From the NCBI RefSeq assembly GCF_000499845.2, contig NC_023759.2, positions 19,386,272 through 19,450,271 of the forward strand: a stretch of 64,000 nt of DNA, in the 5' to 3' direction. Below, in pieces: positions 1 through 10,690 of this stretch. Under the pieces are notes generated by a model, which made no database searches, was not told the origin of the DNA, and saw only the letters and a list, made by a program, of their open reading frames with translations. This stretch comes from Phaseolus vulgaris. Lineage: Eukaryota; Streptophyta; Magnoliopsida; Fabales; Fabaceae. A program made the translations under genes and the position numbers. Position 1 is the first letter of the stretch; each line of letters opens with the position of its first letter.

Positions 1-385
1 GCGTGTGAAACGCAGTGAGGTGAGCTTCAGGATCCTCCGAGCCCGTGAAAACCACCTTTGGACCCACGAACGTAGCTGGTATGGCTACGTCCATGATCTC
101 CTGCGAGAAAGGCATGGGAAACTCCCTGGGAGGCGTAAAGCACTCGCGCTCCCCTTCCTCGCGATTCTCAGCCTGACTGCGCAACTCACGACACAATTCC
201 TCATTCGTTCGGTGCAGTTCTTCATTCATTGACTACGAGGCTACCAAATCCATATGGATTCGCTCCTGCTCAGCTCTAGATGCAGCCACAGATTCTTGGA
301 GGCTTTGCATCATCTCCATGACCTGCTGCAAGGTCAGGTTCCCCTATCCCTCATTTGCAGTTGAACTCTGTCTGGTATTCCTCAT
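1..385 (-). pseudogene. Tat-type gag N-terminal fragment (element L)
   Basis: This is the amino end of a Ty3/gypsy Tat-lineage Gag, read on the minus strand from an ATG at 385 to the window edge. It opens MRNTRQSS, close to the MRTTRQSS start of element A. A glutamine-rich helix (LQQVMEMM) and the conserved block PMPFSQEIMD followed by FTGSEDPEAHL match the Gag of element A. Gag forms the particle that packages element RNA. An in-frame TAG at 344-346 and a second stop near 232 break it, so it is a relic. The rest of the element lies left of the window. No host gene fits this stretch. Confidence 0.85.
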
Positions 386-600
386 TTTCGCCGTTTCTTG
401 AAGAATCTTGGACGGTTTCTGCAGATTCTAGAACCTTATTTGGTGAAAACTCAACAAACCTTCAAGATCTTTGGTTAAAATCGAACGAAACCTCAAGATC
501 TTCGGTGAAACCTGCCAAGATCTTGATAAACCTTCACAATCCTTACTCCCAGCAACTTCGAAACTCAGACCTCTTGCGGTGGGACAATTGTTTTAGATCG

Positions 601-618
601 GCCCCACGGTGGGCGCCA
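601..618 (-). other. Primer binding site for tRNA-Lys (element L)
   Basis: The plus strand reads GCCCCACGGTGGGCGCCA, which is the 3' end of plant tRNA-Lys(CUU) including CCA. On the minus strand this is therefore a primer binding site, two bases inside the LTR end at 621. It fixes the element orientation as minus. The tRNA identity is recalled from the known tRNA sequence. Confidence 0.85.
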
Positions 619-620
619 AA

Positions 621-826
621 TGTTCTTGCCAGAAACTCGAGCACCTTCGTGCGTCTCTTCGAACGGTGGAACGCGAAACTTCGAACTTGCTCCTCCTCCC
701 GTGATGATTTCCTGCAACACAGAGACAAATGGCGCGCGCTCGCGGCCGTTTGCACTCCGACGCTCAAGTCAGTAAACGAGGCAGAAAACACCGTGCACCT
801 AAGATAAGACCCAACGCGAGCTGACA
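621..826 (-). repeat. Truncated 5' LTR of Tat element L
   Basis: It starts on the plus strand with TGTTCTTGCCAGAAACTCGA, the same LTR end as in element A (38615 and 56790). Similarity to A runs through the shared AAACACCGTGCACCT stretch near 785-800. The sequence then gives way, near 826, to the LTR of element J. The LTR has lost most of its length, so its TG-end is missing. The transition point is placed by eye, within about 20 bases. Confidence 0.7.
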
Positions 827-1314
827 AGTCTCACAAAATTAATCCTGCATAGTTTCCTTACTATTCAAATTCAAGTTGAAAATACATGAGGCAAGACACT
901 CTATTTATAGGAAGGGGTGCCTTGGCGGGCAAGATGGGAGAAGGGTAGAAATGGCAAGGGAGAGAGACTGCCTATGGTGTTGACCATGGTCAAAACCACA
1001 CATTTAGGTATAAATTCTAGAAGGTAGGTTAAAAACCCAAATTCTAGGTGCCTTGTCTTGAAAATGTGGGCTTGGTACAAGCCCATTTCGCTAAATACAC
1101 TCCCTTTTATGCTATGTGAACCTACTTTAGCCTATTTTGCTATTTGGACCCCAAAACTGAGCCCAAATTATTTACAAACATGTTTTTGTCTTTTAAGAAG
1201 ACTAGAAGAAAGAACAATTTAGTGGGGCCTTGACTTGATTGCTGAGATGACTACTCACAATGTGAATTGTCTCTTGAGTCCTTGGTCATCTTCTTGGCTA
1301 CTTGGATTGTATCA
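827..1314 (-). repeat. 3' LTR fragment of CRM-like element J
   Basis: Read on the minus strand, the LTR begins TGATACAATCC at 1314, directly after a pol-end motif (AATTCTCTCCAACTTGAGGG) that matches the sequence before the 3' LTR of element I at 24121. A TATA box (CTATAAATAG, reverse of 901-910) sits where the LTRs of H and I carry theirs. The far end is lost at the junction with element L. Divergence from element I is high, so this is an old copy. Confidence 0.7.
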
Positions 1315-2230
1315 TGCCCCTCAAGTTGGAGAGAATTCGACCTTAAATTTAGAACTCTGCAAATAACATAGTTAGTTTGTTCACATAAAAAATATTGAGA
1401 GGTGGGGTATGTGAAGTAAACTTATGTTCATGAAGCTTTGGGAGTTGATATGGGTAAGTTCTAGATACAAGACATTTTTGGAAAGAATGTTTGGGGATGA
1501 AATGACTTTTTGAAGATAATCCTCTTAGAAGGTGAGAACCTTTATGAGGTGTTTGAATTGCATCCCAAAACTTCTTTGTCCAAGATGTCAAGTATTTAGA
1601 TTTATTAGGTAATGAAAAAGAGAAGGAAGAAGAACACCTTGAAGGTGCAGTTTGTGTTCTGGCACGGGTCAACATGATTGTTTTTGTAGTGTAAGGTGAG
1701 ATATTGTGACCCGGTTTATCTTTTCTTTCTTTATCTTTTTCATTTTTATTTGGTCCTCATGAACTTCTTTGGGAGAGAGGGGTTTTAAGATAATCTTATA
1801 CCCTTGGAAGTTGAAAGACGTTTTATTGGTATGACTATCATGTAAAACTTGTCTATCATATTGCCAAGGCCTTCCCAATAGAATATATGTTGCTTCCATT
1901 GGCACAACATCATATAAAACCCCATCTTTATACTTTCCTATAACAAAAGTTATGAGGACTTGTTTAGTAACCATGATTTCACCTTTGGCACTAAGCCATT
2001 GTAGTTTATAGAACTTTGTATGAGAGATAGTGGGTAATCTAAGCTTCTCCACTACTCTTGTACTTGCCACATTAGCACAACTACCCCCATCTATTATCAT
2101 GGAACATAACTTGTTGTTGATAAGGCAGCGGGTGTGGAAAATATTTTCTCTTTGGGTGTCATCCAAAGATTTTGGAATTGTCTCCAATATACAAATAAGT
2201 CACCTTTACAAGGCATCTCACATTCATTTT
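1315..2230 (-). pseudogene. Protease and RT-less C-terminal region of element J
   Basis: Minus-strand reading gives the aspartic protease segment of a CRM-like chromovirus: QRENIFHTRCLINNK, then [12 protein letters not shown] with the catalytic D-G motif, and [11 protein letters not shown]. It is about 75% like the same region of element I by eye. A frameshift lies near 2187-2200. After the protease comes SSFSFSLP, then HLLRGL and FIPKHSF, and the reading ends at the LTR. RT, RNase H and integrase are absent, exactly as in element I. Gag continues at 7440-7615 on the other side of inserted element D. The role would have been polyprotein cleavage; it is now dead. Confidence 0.8.
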
Positions 2231-2803
2231 TGTTCTTGCCAGTTGACTTGCTCGCCTGTTGACTCTGATGACAAGCTCTAGCTCTGTCTGTCTCTTCAGG
2301 AATCTGTCCTATCTCTGATAGCTTTGGAACATAGCTCCATTGAAACAGAGGGGGCTTTGCGTGTTGATTTCACTTTGACGATCAAGTTAGTAAAGGGCTT
2401 ACTATAATTTAAGAAGTATTCAGTTTCAGTCTTAGAAACAATGTACCTTTATCACACATGGTGTAACATTATCTATTATCATGGTGCAACATTATCTTTT
2501 ATCACACATGCAACTTAACCACTATGTGCCTTAGAACACATGTACTCAAGTTAAAAGAAACATTTACTTGACCTAGTCACCACATGTACTATACGTACCC
2601 CTAGGCTAAAAAATACCCTTTACTAGTAGCCTTATACTAACGTATACAAAGGTTATTTTAGTTATGCCACAACGGGCTTACTGACCAAACAAGGCCCAAC
2701 CACATGGCCCACTTTTCTGGCCCAACAGCCGAGCTGACCTGCCTATACCATGCCTTGAGATCCGACCACCGAGCACTGAGCCCTGAGCGCTCTGTCCAGT
2801 ACA
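2231..2803 (-). repeat. 3' LTR of element D
   Basis: 573 bases, TG...CA on both strands, ending CTGTCCAGTACA. It holds about 180 bases (near 2400-2580, including repeated TTATCACACATG stretches) that are absent from the 5' LTR copy at 7043-7434. Confidence 0.85.
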
Positions 2804-2815
2804 CAAGCCCCCCAG
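2804..2815 (-). other. Polypurine tract of element D
   Basis: The plus strand reads CAAGCCCCCCAG next to the LTR, so the minus strand carries the purine run CTGGGGGGCTTG just before the 3' LTR. The same tract flanks the 3' LTR of element A at 39699-39710. It primes plus-strand DNA synthesis in this element class. Confidence 0.8.
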
Positions 2816-3799
2816 GCTCGAGCTGAGCTTGGCTAAGCGAAGAATCTTTTGAGTGCTTTGGCGGCTGACACGATAGTTTCTCTGTGGGTAGGTGATAACC
2901 TAGTAAACCTCAACTAGCTTAAGCCAATGCATGTCCCATTACTTAACTTAGTAAACCTCGACTAACTTAAGCATATCAACTACTGTAAATGCGGTCAACT
3001 TGTCACTTTAGCTAACTCATTTGTACATCAAGAAATCAATGCTCAATCTAGGCATGAAAAACCCTAGGCTTCCCAAAGAACCAACCTTTTGACGAACCGC
3101 ACACACACCTAGCTAAGGAAAGCTCATGTTCACTCTCGACTTACATAGGTGTACCTTGCAAACTTGGCCCAGGTAAAATCGTGTTTGATGACCAACTAAG
3201 GGATGAGTGACTAGAGTCCTTAATTATTTGTAAACATTAACTGCTCATACCCTTTGAACTCTTTATCATTTACCAGTAATTCCATTTGCTATCTTTTAAT
3301 TACCTTGTCATACATAGATGCTTTTTGTAAATTCATGCCATATAGAGTTCGACTAGCTTAAGCACAACATCTTCTGTTAACACACACGCGTTTAAGTATA
3401 ACAACTACACATGCAGATAACTTATCACTTAAGCTAACTCATTTTTATCATGGAATAACAAAGATAACAAAAATTAATCTTTAACAAAGAACTAACCTTT
3501 TTCTAAACTATACCCAATAGCCACTATGAGCTAATGCTCAAACTCAATGTATAGAGGTGTATATCTTGATCTCACCCGATTTTGCTATGCTGAGTGATTA
3601 CTCGGGTATTTACACTTTCCTAGGAAAGACGATCTTACTCTACGTCAGGTAAAGTTCATTCATTTATGAGAGTGTTTGAACTTGGATACTTGCTCACAAC
3701 CATCATAGGTATAGGTGGGGGATTCTAGTACACATTACCCAACTTTTTCGCAGAGCGCCTGAACTCGGGTGCTCGCTCACGCACCGAGCTAGGTCGACT
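2816..3799. other. 3' untranslated region of element D
   Basis: No gene-like reading frame. The stretch contains loosely repeated units such as AGTAAACCTCRACTARCTTAAG (near 2910 and 2950) and related GCTAACTCATTT copies near 3010 and 3435. An aORF like that of element A is not recognisable here. It appears to be degenerate repeat-rich UTR. Confidence 0.5.
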
Positions 3800-4169
3800 T
3801 ACCATGCATTTTAAACAATTTAGTGACAGTACTCATCTGTAGAACGCCTAAAACCGGATGGTCATACTTACACCGAGCTAAGTCGTCTTACCTGCTTATA
3901 GATGACCAATTTACATATAGAGTGCTTACTCGAATAATCTCACCGAGACAGATTGACTTACCTGAGAACAGAAAATCAACTTACACACAGGACGCCTACT
4001 CAGATCATCTTATCGAGACAGGTTGTCTTACCTGACAACAGAAAATCAACCTACACGCAGGGCGCCTACTCGGATCATATTACCGAGGAAGGTAATCAAA
4101 TTACATGCAGAGCGGCTACTCGGATTATCTTACCGAGGAAGGTCATCTTACCTAACAACAGAAAATCAA
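3800..4169. repeat. Tandem array, unit 50-70 bp, in the 3' UTR of D
   Basis: Units share CTTACCTGACAACAGAAAAT and GGCGCCTACTCGGATCAT. Starts of the ACTCRGAT block at 3998, 4068 and 4118 give spacings of 70 and 50 bases, the short unit lacking about 20 bases. The array is split by a solo LTR at 4175-5345 and resumes at 5351. It lies between pol and the 3' LTR, as do the arrays of the other Tat elements here. Short ORFs across it only reflect the repeats. Confidence 0.8.
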
Positions 4170-4174
4170 CTTAC

Positions 4175-5345
4175 TGTTGAACAAGATGCTTTGATGTCTC
4201 CAAATCCAAGTGGAAAGCTTGAAGACCTTGTTGCTGCTGTGTGTGTTTAGTTGTTTGAATCTTGTTAATTCACTCCTTAAGATGATCCAAGTTCATTTGC
4301 ATCTTTAGCCTTTTGAAAATATGGGTTTTCTAAAAGGAAGTGAAATTTCAACAAGTTGAAATTTCGAATCAACATGTTGTTTGACACTTAGTGAATTTTA
4401 AAATGATTTGAAAAAGCTTTGTCTTTGCCTTTGTTGTCAAACAAATTTCAACAGGTTGAAATTTTGAATCAACAAGTTGTTTGACACTTAGTGGATTTTA
4501 AAATGATCTGGAAAAGCTTTATCTTTGCCTTTGCTGTCAAATAAAAATCAATCGATTATTTCGATAAATCAATCGATTGTTTTTCTAAAAACCTTAAAAG
4601 AATTTTGTTAAGTGGTTTTTTTTGTTTTAAATGATTCCAACAACTTTTGGTTTTCTATCGTAACTGTTTAACCATTTGATTAAAAGATAAAATTGTGGTT
4701 TTATGCTCCTATGCAAGAAACAAGTGAGAGAGATCAATCAAAAACAGTTTTCAAAGAGCTTTTGGATCATCTCAAGTGTGGAATAGGATTGGGTCTTGTA
4801 TTCTAAACTTTGATCTTATGATGTACCTAGGTGTATTCTATTGTTTTCTTTCTTGATAATTGTATTTTTGTATTTGTGTTTCCAAGAAGTGTTGTGTGTT
4901 CTTGAGGGGATCAAGATCAATATTCTTGGTGTGGTTTTTGCCAAGGAGTGGTGTGTGTTCTTGAGGGGTTCAAGATCATCACCCTTCGTGTGTGCATCTT
5001 GTAATATAGGGTTGATTACATTGTGAATTCTCAGTGGTTTCTGAGGACTGGATGTAGCTCTTGGTTAAGAGTGAACCAATATAAACATTTTGTATGAATC
5101 TTTCTATCCTTACACTCTTTAAACTGCTTTAACTTTGTTTTTATAAGCTGTTGATAAAAATAACCGATTGTTTCGTAAAAACAACAGGTTGATTTTCTAC
5201 ATCAAGCTTAAAAACGGTTTTATATTTGGCTGAAGAGATTTTTCATTGATTAATTTTTCATAGCTTTTCACTCTACCTTCAATACTTTCGAAAATCTTTC
5301 AAAAACAATTCACCCCCCTCTTGTTTTAACCTTATAATTCTTATA
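4175..5345 (+). mobile_element. Solo LTR of a Sirevirus-type copia element
   Basis: 1171 bases starting TGTTGAACAAGATGC and ending in a CCCCCCTCTTGTTTTAACC block followed by TTCTTATA, where relatives end TTCTAACA. It is flanked by the perfect duplication CTTAC (4170-4174 and 5346-5350). No internal element sequence is present, so it is a product of recombination between two LTRs. It holds paired palindromic modules at 4547-4582 and 5160-5195. It inserted inside the tandem array of element D. Confidence 0.9.
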
Positions 5346-5350
5346 CTTAC

Positions 5351-5608
5351 ACGTAGAGCGCCTACTTGGATCATCTTACCAGGGAAGGTCATCTTACCTG
5401 ATAAGGGCGCCTAAAACCTAAACCCTAAATCTTACCGAGACAGGTCGTCTTACTTGACAGTGGATACTCAGGGAGCTTGCTCGGATAATCTTTCCAAGAC
5501 AGGTCATCTTACTTGACAGTAGATACTCAGGGCGCCTGCTTGGATAATCTTACCAAGACAGGTCATCTAACCTGACAGTAGATACTCAGGGCGCCTGCTC
5601 GAATAATC
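5351..5608. repeat. Continuation of the tandem array of element D
   Basis: Units here share GATACTCAGGGCGCCTGCT and recur at about 5463, 5522 and 5582, a spacing near 60 bases. This is the same array as 3800-4169, carried on beyond the solo LTR. Confidence 0.8.
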
Positions 5609-6240
5609 TGTTAGAATATATGGCCTTAAACGAGAGGGGGGTGAATTGTTTAAGAGAGGTTTTTGAAAAATTTTCAAGGTTTAATAAAATTCTTTGTGTG
5701 AATCCAGAACATGAATCAAGTTAGCCAAGAATATAAGCAATAAAACGGCAAAGCAACAGAAAAACAATCGGTTGTTTCTGCGAAACAATCGGTTGTTTAT
5801 ACCAATAAAGCTTAAACAAAATTTAAATGAGTTTAGAGTAAGAGAGAGATACACCAACAGTTTGTACCGGTTCACTCTTAAGCCAAGAGCTACATCTAGT
5901 CCCCAGAAAACCACTGGGTAATCTACTAAGTAATCAAACTAGATTACAACACACAAACCACCAAAGCAGTGACCTTGAACCCTTCAAGAAACACACTCCC
6001 TTTGGCAAACCACACCAAGAGTATTGATCTTGACCACCTCAAGAGCACACAACACTCCTTGGCAACACAACACTAGAAATACAGTAGTTTGAGAAGGGAT
6101 TACACTTGTTCACAGTACATACTGAAATCAATACAATTGTAATCCTATTCCACTCTCTTTGAAAAACCCAAAGCTTGATGTGAATGTTCAAATCTTGAAA
6201 TCAACTTTGTCACAACTGAAAAACTCAAATCTGTTTCTTT
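5609..6240 (-). repeat. Truncated Sirevirus LTR, minus orientation
   Basis: It begins TGTTAGAATATATGGCC followed by GAGAGGGGGGTGAATTG, the reverse of a Sirevirus LTR end, and is very close to the solo LTR at 31629. Paired AATCGGTTG modules occur at 5764-5803. Similarity stops near 6240, where a 46-bp tandem array replaces the rest, so its other end and target duplication are missing. Confidence 0.75.
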
Positions 6241-6512
6241 ATCTTCATAATAATGTCACAATAGATAAAATATCTCTTTATCTTTTATCTTCAAAATAAT
6301 ATCACAACATATAAAATATCCCTTTATCTTTTATCTTCAGAATAATATAACAACAACTAAAATATCTCTTTATCTTTTATCTTAAGAATAATATCACAAC
6401 AAATAAAATATCTTTTTATCTTTTATCTTTAGAATAATATCACAACAGATAAAATATCTCTTTATCTTTTATCTTAAGAATAATATCACAACAGATAAAA
6501 TATCTCCTTATC
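6240..6512. repeat. 46-bp AT-rich tandem array, about six copies
   Basis: The unit contains ATAATATCACAACA, TAAAATATCTC and TTTATCTTTTATCTT, and repeats every 46 bases with few changes. It lies exactly where the LTR starting at 5609 loses similarity to its relatives. No coding frame. Confidence 0.85.
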
Positions 6513-6710
6513 TTAATTCCCTTTACAGGGCTGACCAACATCTCACGACCCACCTCTTGGGCCCAAACACCGAGATGACCTCCCCCAAACACTTGGGCTG
6601 AGATGACGAGCTCTCCTGCACGGTACCCAAGCCCCCCAATCTTACCTGCCATTAGGTAATCATTTACTCACGGGGCGCCCATACTCGAGTGGTTATATTG
6701 ACACCAAGCT
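6513..6710 (-). repeat. Tat LTR end, polypurine tract and UTR fragment
   Basis: A GGGCCCAAACACCGAG stretch followed by CGGTAC and CCAAGCCCCCCAAT resembles the start of a Tat LTR plus its polypurine tract, as at 2799-2815. Array-like sequence of element D (GGGGCGCCCATACTCGAGTGG) resumes at about 6675. It looks like a recombined piece of a related element. Confidence 0.5.
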
Positions 6711-6797
6711 ACGTTGATTTATCGTATGCTAATTGAAGTAGATCAACAAAACTTAACCATCACATTGTTCAAAAAGAAAGCATTAAGCAAAAATATC

Positions 6798-6973
6798 TTA
6801 GCTGAAATGAAACTTGAGGTTTGCCACGTTCCACGCTCGTGGAATGGCCTCAACTGGTCAGCCTTGGCTTCTTCGTTTGCTGCTTGGTGGGCTCTTATGG
6901 TCTCCATGATTTGCTGCAAAGTGGGGTCCTTGCTCCCTTCAGATCCCAGTGGACCTTGCCTCGTGTTCCTCAT
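6798..6973 (-). pseudogene. Gag start fused to integrase end in element D
   Basis: On the minus strand an ATG at 6973 opens MRNTRQGPLGSEG, then LQQIMETIRAHQAANEEAKA, the Tat Gag amino end. Near 6853 it passes directly into PFHERGTWQTSSFIS-like codons in a shifted frame. In the correct frame these read AWNVANLKFHFS followed by a stop at 6798, the last residues of Tat integrase. The whole of gag, PR, RT, RNase H and most of IN was deleted between these points. It cannot encode a working protein. Confidence 0.75.
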
Positions 6974-7021
6974 TACGTCAGAAAACTCAAACACAATTGT
7001 GGATGGGATCAGGTTTTATCG

Positions 7022-7040
7022 GCCCCCACGGTGGGTGCCA
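7022..7040 (-). other. Primer binding site of element D
   Basis: GCCCCCACGGTGGGTGCCA on the plus strand is the tRNA-Lys 3' end with one extra C and one C-to-T change. It sits two bases inside the 5' LTR. Confidence 0.8.
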
Positions 7041-7042
7041 AA

Positions 7043-7434
7043 TGTTCTTGCCGGTTGACTTGCTTGCCTGTTGAGTATGATGACAAGCTCTAGCTCCGTC
7101 TGTCTCTTCATATCTCTTATAGCTCTAGAACGTAGCTCCGTTGAAACAAATGGGGCCCTACCTGTTGATTGCATTTCGATGATCAAGTCAGTAAAGGGAA
7201 AACATACTCAACAGGAAAACATTTACTTGACCTAGGTTCAAAAATAACCTTTACTACTAGTCTTAGACTAATGTATAAAAAGGTTATTTTAATTATGCCA
7301 CAACGGGTTTACTGACCAAACTGGGCCCAATCACATGGCCCACTTTTCTGGCCCAACAACCAAGCTGACCTACCTATACCATGCCCTGAGATCCGACCAC
7401 CGAGCACTGAGCCCTAAACGCTCTGTCCAGTACA
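7043..7434 (-). repeat. 5' LTR of element D, shortened
   Basis: 392 bases, TGTTCTTGCCGG to CTGTCCAGTACA. Compared with the 573-base 3' LTR it lacks an internal block of about 180 bases. Outside the gap the two copies differ at many positions, so the insertion is old. Confidence 0.85.
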
Positions 7435-7439
7435 ATTTT

Positions 7440-7615
7440 CACCAGGGTTTTTGAAGGGGAAGGGAGTTAGACCTAGAAGATTGATCACTATGGTCACTTA
7501 CTACTTGGCCCTCCTTAACCATCATGGTTCTTTTCTTTGGACAATTGGTAGCTATGTGTCCAAAACCTAAACATTTAAACATTTTGTACTTGAGGTTTTG
7601 GACTATAAGGCTGAA
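7440..7615 (-). pseudogene. Gag zinc-knuckle fragment of element J
   Basis: Minus-strand reading gives FKCLGFGHIATNCPKKR, a CX2CX4HX4C nucleic-acid-binding knuckle missing only its first Cys (M at that place), followed by a Ser-rich tail. The match to element I (CFKCLGYGHIAANC) is clear. It continues into 2230 across element D. The amino part of Gag and the 5' LTR of J are missing. Confidence 0.8.
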
Positions 7616-7868
7616 AAAAAGGCCGAGAAGTTGCAACTGGATTTGGAAATCACTCAAGACCATGTTCTTGATCAACACAAACTCGACTTCTAAAACGCCA
7701 TGCAGCAGGTGACCTTCTCTTTACAAGATTCCTTTGGACGAGGGGAGTTTTGCTGTTGGGAATGACTTCCATCGAGGTAAAGTTGTTTAGGTCAAGGAGA
7801 TCCTAGAAGTTGATGTTGAGGTAGCGTAGACTCCCCCCTTGACACCCGACGCTGAGATAGCGGAATAA
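7590..7868 (+). pseudogene. C-terminal piece of the antisense ORF of element E
   Basis: Plus-strand reading gives a charged coiled-coil segment (YKAEKKAEKLQLDLEITQDH) and, after a stop near 7691, an acidic tail. It corresponds in position and character to the aORF C-terminus of element A at 42069-42485. It is opposite in strand to the pol of element E, which marks it as the Tat aORF. Stops and lost length make it non-functional. The function of the aORF family is unknown. Confidence 0.55.
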
Positions 7869-7869
7869 T

Positions 7870-8600
7870 TGCATTCTGTTAGTTTTAGTTTTTCTTTTTC
7901 TTAAAGGCATATGTGTTTTGTTAGTTAACTTTGTAGACACATGCCTCCATTTTTTGGACACTTGTTGTCTAGGCGTTTCGTCTGGTCATCATTTTTATTA
8001 ATGACAATTTCAAGTTCTTGAAATTAGCTTGTTTGTTTTACGTATTTTGCATCTTTTTAATGCTCGTCTCGTCGTCTTAAAGTTGTTAGTGCTTTCAGAT
8101 GACACTTTTAGGTGCATATTCGTACTTGGTGAATGGTTTTAAGTGCATCTTCATACTCGTTATTCTCGTTGCGGTTCCCGATAGGGATGCACAGGGTAAT
8201 CTCCCTTGACTGAGAATGTGTTTGGTTTATTTTACTATTATTCTTTAGTTGAGGTTTATTCCCATATTTGAGAATGTATGATATTCGATTTTTTACTCTC
8301 GATAGGGATTCTGGGGAATTCTTCCTTGGCAGAGAGTGTATGATATTTTGTGTTCCTCTCTCGGCAGGGATTTACTTTGGTGAATTCTACCTTGGCCTAG
8401 AGGGTGTACGTTGTTTGTACCCCACTCTCGATAAGAATTGAATAGTGAATTTTACCTTGGCCAAGAAGGTGTTGGACTCTCAACAGGGTACTTTCTTTGA
8501 GAATATTCTACTAAACAGAGTTTTGTTAAATGAACGACTTTATTGAAGGTGACTCGTTAAAACCTCTTTGGTCAAAACCCTTTTGGGAAAAATAGGCCTT
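7870..8600. repeat. 3' UTR of element E with degenerate ~60-70 bp repeats
   Basis: Repeats share ACTCTCGATAGGGATT, GGGGAATTCTTCCTTGGC and AGAGGGTGT-like blocks between about 8180 and 8500. The end near 8530-8595 (GACTCGTTAAAACCTCTTTGG) matches the region that follows pol in element B (near 38320). No coding frame. Confidence 0.6.
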
Positions 8601-8829
8601 GATAATGTTTGTTCTATGACCGTATCTTGCCAGCCTTTTCTCTCGCTACTGGAAAGTTTGGATAACACATCCTTGCAACTGTTGTTTTACGCTGTATAAG
8701 TTATAAAATGGCCTAATCAATGCTCGTCATGAGGTCAATCAATCAATGATAGTACCTGAGTAGTAGAGGATCTTTGACCTAGTATTCTCCACTAATGTGT
8801 CTAATCGTTAGTCACAAGTCATTTTTATG
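8601..8829. other. Decayed pol end of element E
   Basis: Integrase sequence expected here is not recognisable. The stretch is probably a deletion remnant between the UTR and the RNase H fragment. Confidence 0.3.
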
Positions 8830-9167
8830 TTCCACCTTATGAGCGCACATGTCCTTTACTAACAATTGTCCGATTGTGAGAGCTTCATATTCAGCTTGAT
8901 TATTTGATGCTTTGAAACCAAAGCACATGGATTGCTTTATTCAGAAGTTTTTGAGACCTTCTAGCACTAACCTGACTCCCTATCCATTTTTGTTCGGTGA
9001 TCCGTCAACGAATAGTGTCTACACTCCTTTCGTCTTAGGGTCATCTTCCAGCTCAGACGTGAAGTCGGCCAAGCATTGAGATTTTATGGGCCCTCTCTCC
9101 TTGTATTTAACTTTGAACTCTTACAATTCTACCGACCATGCTATCATCCATCCTACCATGAAAAATC
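8830..9167 (-). pseudogene. Second RNase H domain of element E
   Basis: Minus-strand reading gives LFVDGSPNKNG, then VLEGLKNF and QSMCFGFKASNNQAEYEAL followed by LLVKDMCAH. The VDGS aspartate and the NQAEYEA glutamate are the known active-site region of the extra, plant/archaeal-like RNase H of Tat elements. It is cut at 9168 by a Sirevirus LTR. Frame breaks occur. The enzyme would have degraded RNA in RNA-DNA hybrids. Confidence 0.75.
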
Positions 9168-10148
9168 AATTAATTAGAAAACTGTTCAACCAATTAGAAA
9201 TATATTTTTAGTTTGATTTCAGAAAATCAACCAATTGTTTTTGTGAAACAACCAATTGTTTACCAACAGTTTATAAAATCAAAGCTAAAGCAGTTTAAAG
9301 AGTGTAAGGATAGATAGATTCACACAAGATGTTTATAATGGTTCACTCTTAACCAAGAGCTACATCCAGTCCTCAGCTAACCACTGAGAATTGACTATGT
9401 AATCAAACCTAGATTACACAACACACACCAAGAGTGATGATCTTGAACCCTTCAAGAACATACACCACTATTTAACCAAAGTACACAGTTTCCATAACAA
9501 CCCTCTGAAACTGCACAACACCAAGTCACACAGAAATACAATGATTAAGGAAGAAGGGAATAAAATACACTTGGGTAAAATCAAATATTACAATCCAGAA
9601 TTACAAGACAATCCTATTCCACACTTTAAGATGATCCAAAAGCTCTTTGAAATCTTGAAAACTGAATTTGATTGATCTCTCTTTCTTAGTTAATGACCAG
9701 GAGCGTAAAACAACCTTTTTATACTCCAATCAGATGGTCAAAGCATATAATTCAAGAACCAAAAGCAGTTTGAATCATTTAAAATAGATTGGTACAACAT
9801 AACAAAATTCTGTTAAGGTTTTCAGAAAAACAACTAGATGAATTTTTGAAACAACCGGTTGAATTGGCTTGACAAAAAAGTCAAAAAAGTAAAAAAAGTC
9901 AAGCTTTTCAAATCCTTTTCAAAATTCACTAAGTTTAAAACAACCGGTTGAATCGACATTTCAACAGGTTGAATTTTCACACTCTTTAAAAACACATATT
10001 TTTCAAAAGGATTAAGATTCAATTAATCTTGGATCATCATAAAGAGTGGATTAAAAAATTCAAATACTTCTAGACACACACACAACCAACAACAAGGTCT
10101 TCAAACATTCCTCTTGGATTTTGAGACATCAAAGAACCTTGTTCAATG
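9168..10148 (-). repeat. Sirevirus LTR remnant inside element E
   Basis: The right end (GGATTTTGAGACATCAAAGAA then TTGTTCAA) is the reverse of the LTR start at 4175. The left end lacks the GAGGGGGG block, so it is truncated. Paired palindromic modules lie at 9226-9265 and 9938-9975. It separates RNase H from RT of element E. No clear target duplication. Confidence 0.7.
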
Positions 10149-10690
10149 GAGTACACATCGAGGAAGTGTATTATTTTTATGGTTGGCATGACCTTCCACA
10201 AGTCAGTCTATGCTCGATAATGGATAGATGTCTTTAGGGCAAGCCTTGTTGAGGTTAGTGCAGTAGGTACACATCCACCATTGCCTATTACTCTTGACGA
10301 GTACTAAGTTTGCCAACCACATAGTGTATTGCTCCTCCTAGATAAACCCAATATCAAACAACTTTCAAACTTCTTGAGCAACTATTCTTTTCTCCTCTCC
10401 CAAGCTTATCTTTTTTAGGAGATCGATTTAGCCTATTTTCATATCGCTAATGGAAAATCACCCGAGGTTATATTCTCGACATGTCTGCCATCCATGTGAA
10501 GAGACCCCGGTTTTCGCCAACACAACATTTATAGCCTCCTTTTGTCTGCCTTTAAGTTGGCCCCTAAACGAGTATCTTGCCCTTGTTGACCCGTCTACAA
10601 AGAGACAATCTCCTTTTTTGTTCCACTCGGTTCATCATTCAGCTCAGGGTCGAGGTTGTCGATGATAGTTACTTGGTTGACTTCTAGTAT
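10149..10690 (-). pseudogene. RT N-terminal fragment of element E
   Basis: Minus strand, from right to left: a FTWMADMSRI-like segment, then WLANLVLVK and NLNKACPKDIYPL, which are the signature blocks of Tat reverse transcriptase (compare WLANVVLVKK and LNKACPKDSYPLPS in other copies here). Several stops and shifts are present. The catalytic YVDD part is missing beyond the inserted LTR. Confidence 0.75.

Larger units (their letters stand above)
2231..7434 (-). mobile_element. Tat-lineage retrotransposon D, internally deleted
   Basis: A minus-strand element bounded by LTRs at 2231-2803 (3') and 7043-7434 (5') and flanked by the duplication ATTTT (2226-2230 and 7435-7439). It interrupts element J between gag and protease. 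Both LTRs begin TGTTCTTGCC on the plus strand and end CCAGTACA. Inside are a primer site, a gag start fused to the last codons of integrase, and a 3' UTR with tandem arrays that took two Sirevirus LTRs. Nearly all of gag-pol is gone, so any movement would have needed proteins from relatives. The perfect target duplication shows it was a true insertion. Confidence 0.85.

Noticed and set aside
601..618. tRNA-Lys gene fragment
   Set aside because: Only the 3' 18 bases including CCA are present, always two bases from an LTR end, so these are primer binding sites.
3800..4169. Repeat-spacer pattern that might suggest a CRISPR array
   Set aside because: Units are contiguous, vary in length, and lie in the 3' UTR of a plant retrotransposon. 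There are no cas genes and the DNA is eukaryotic.
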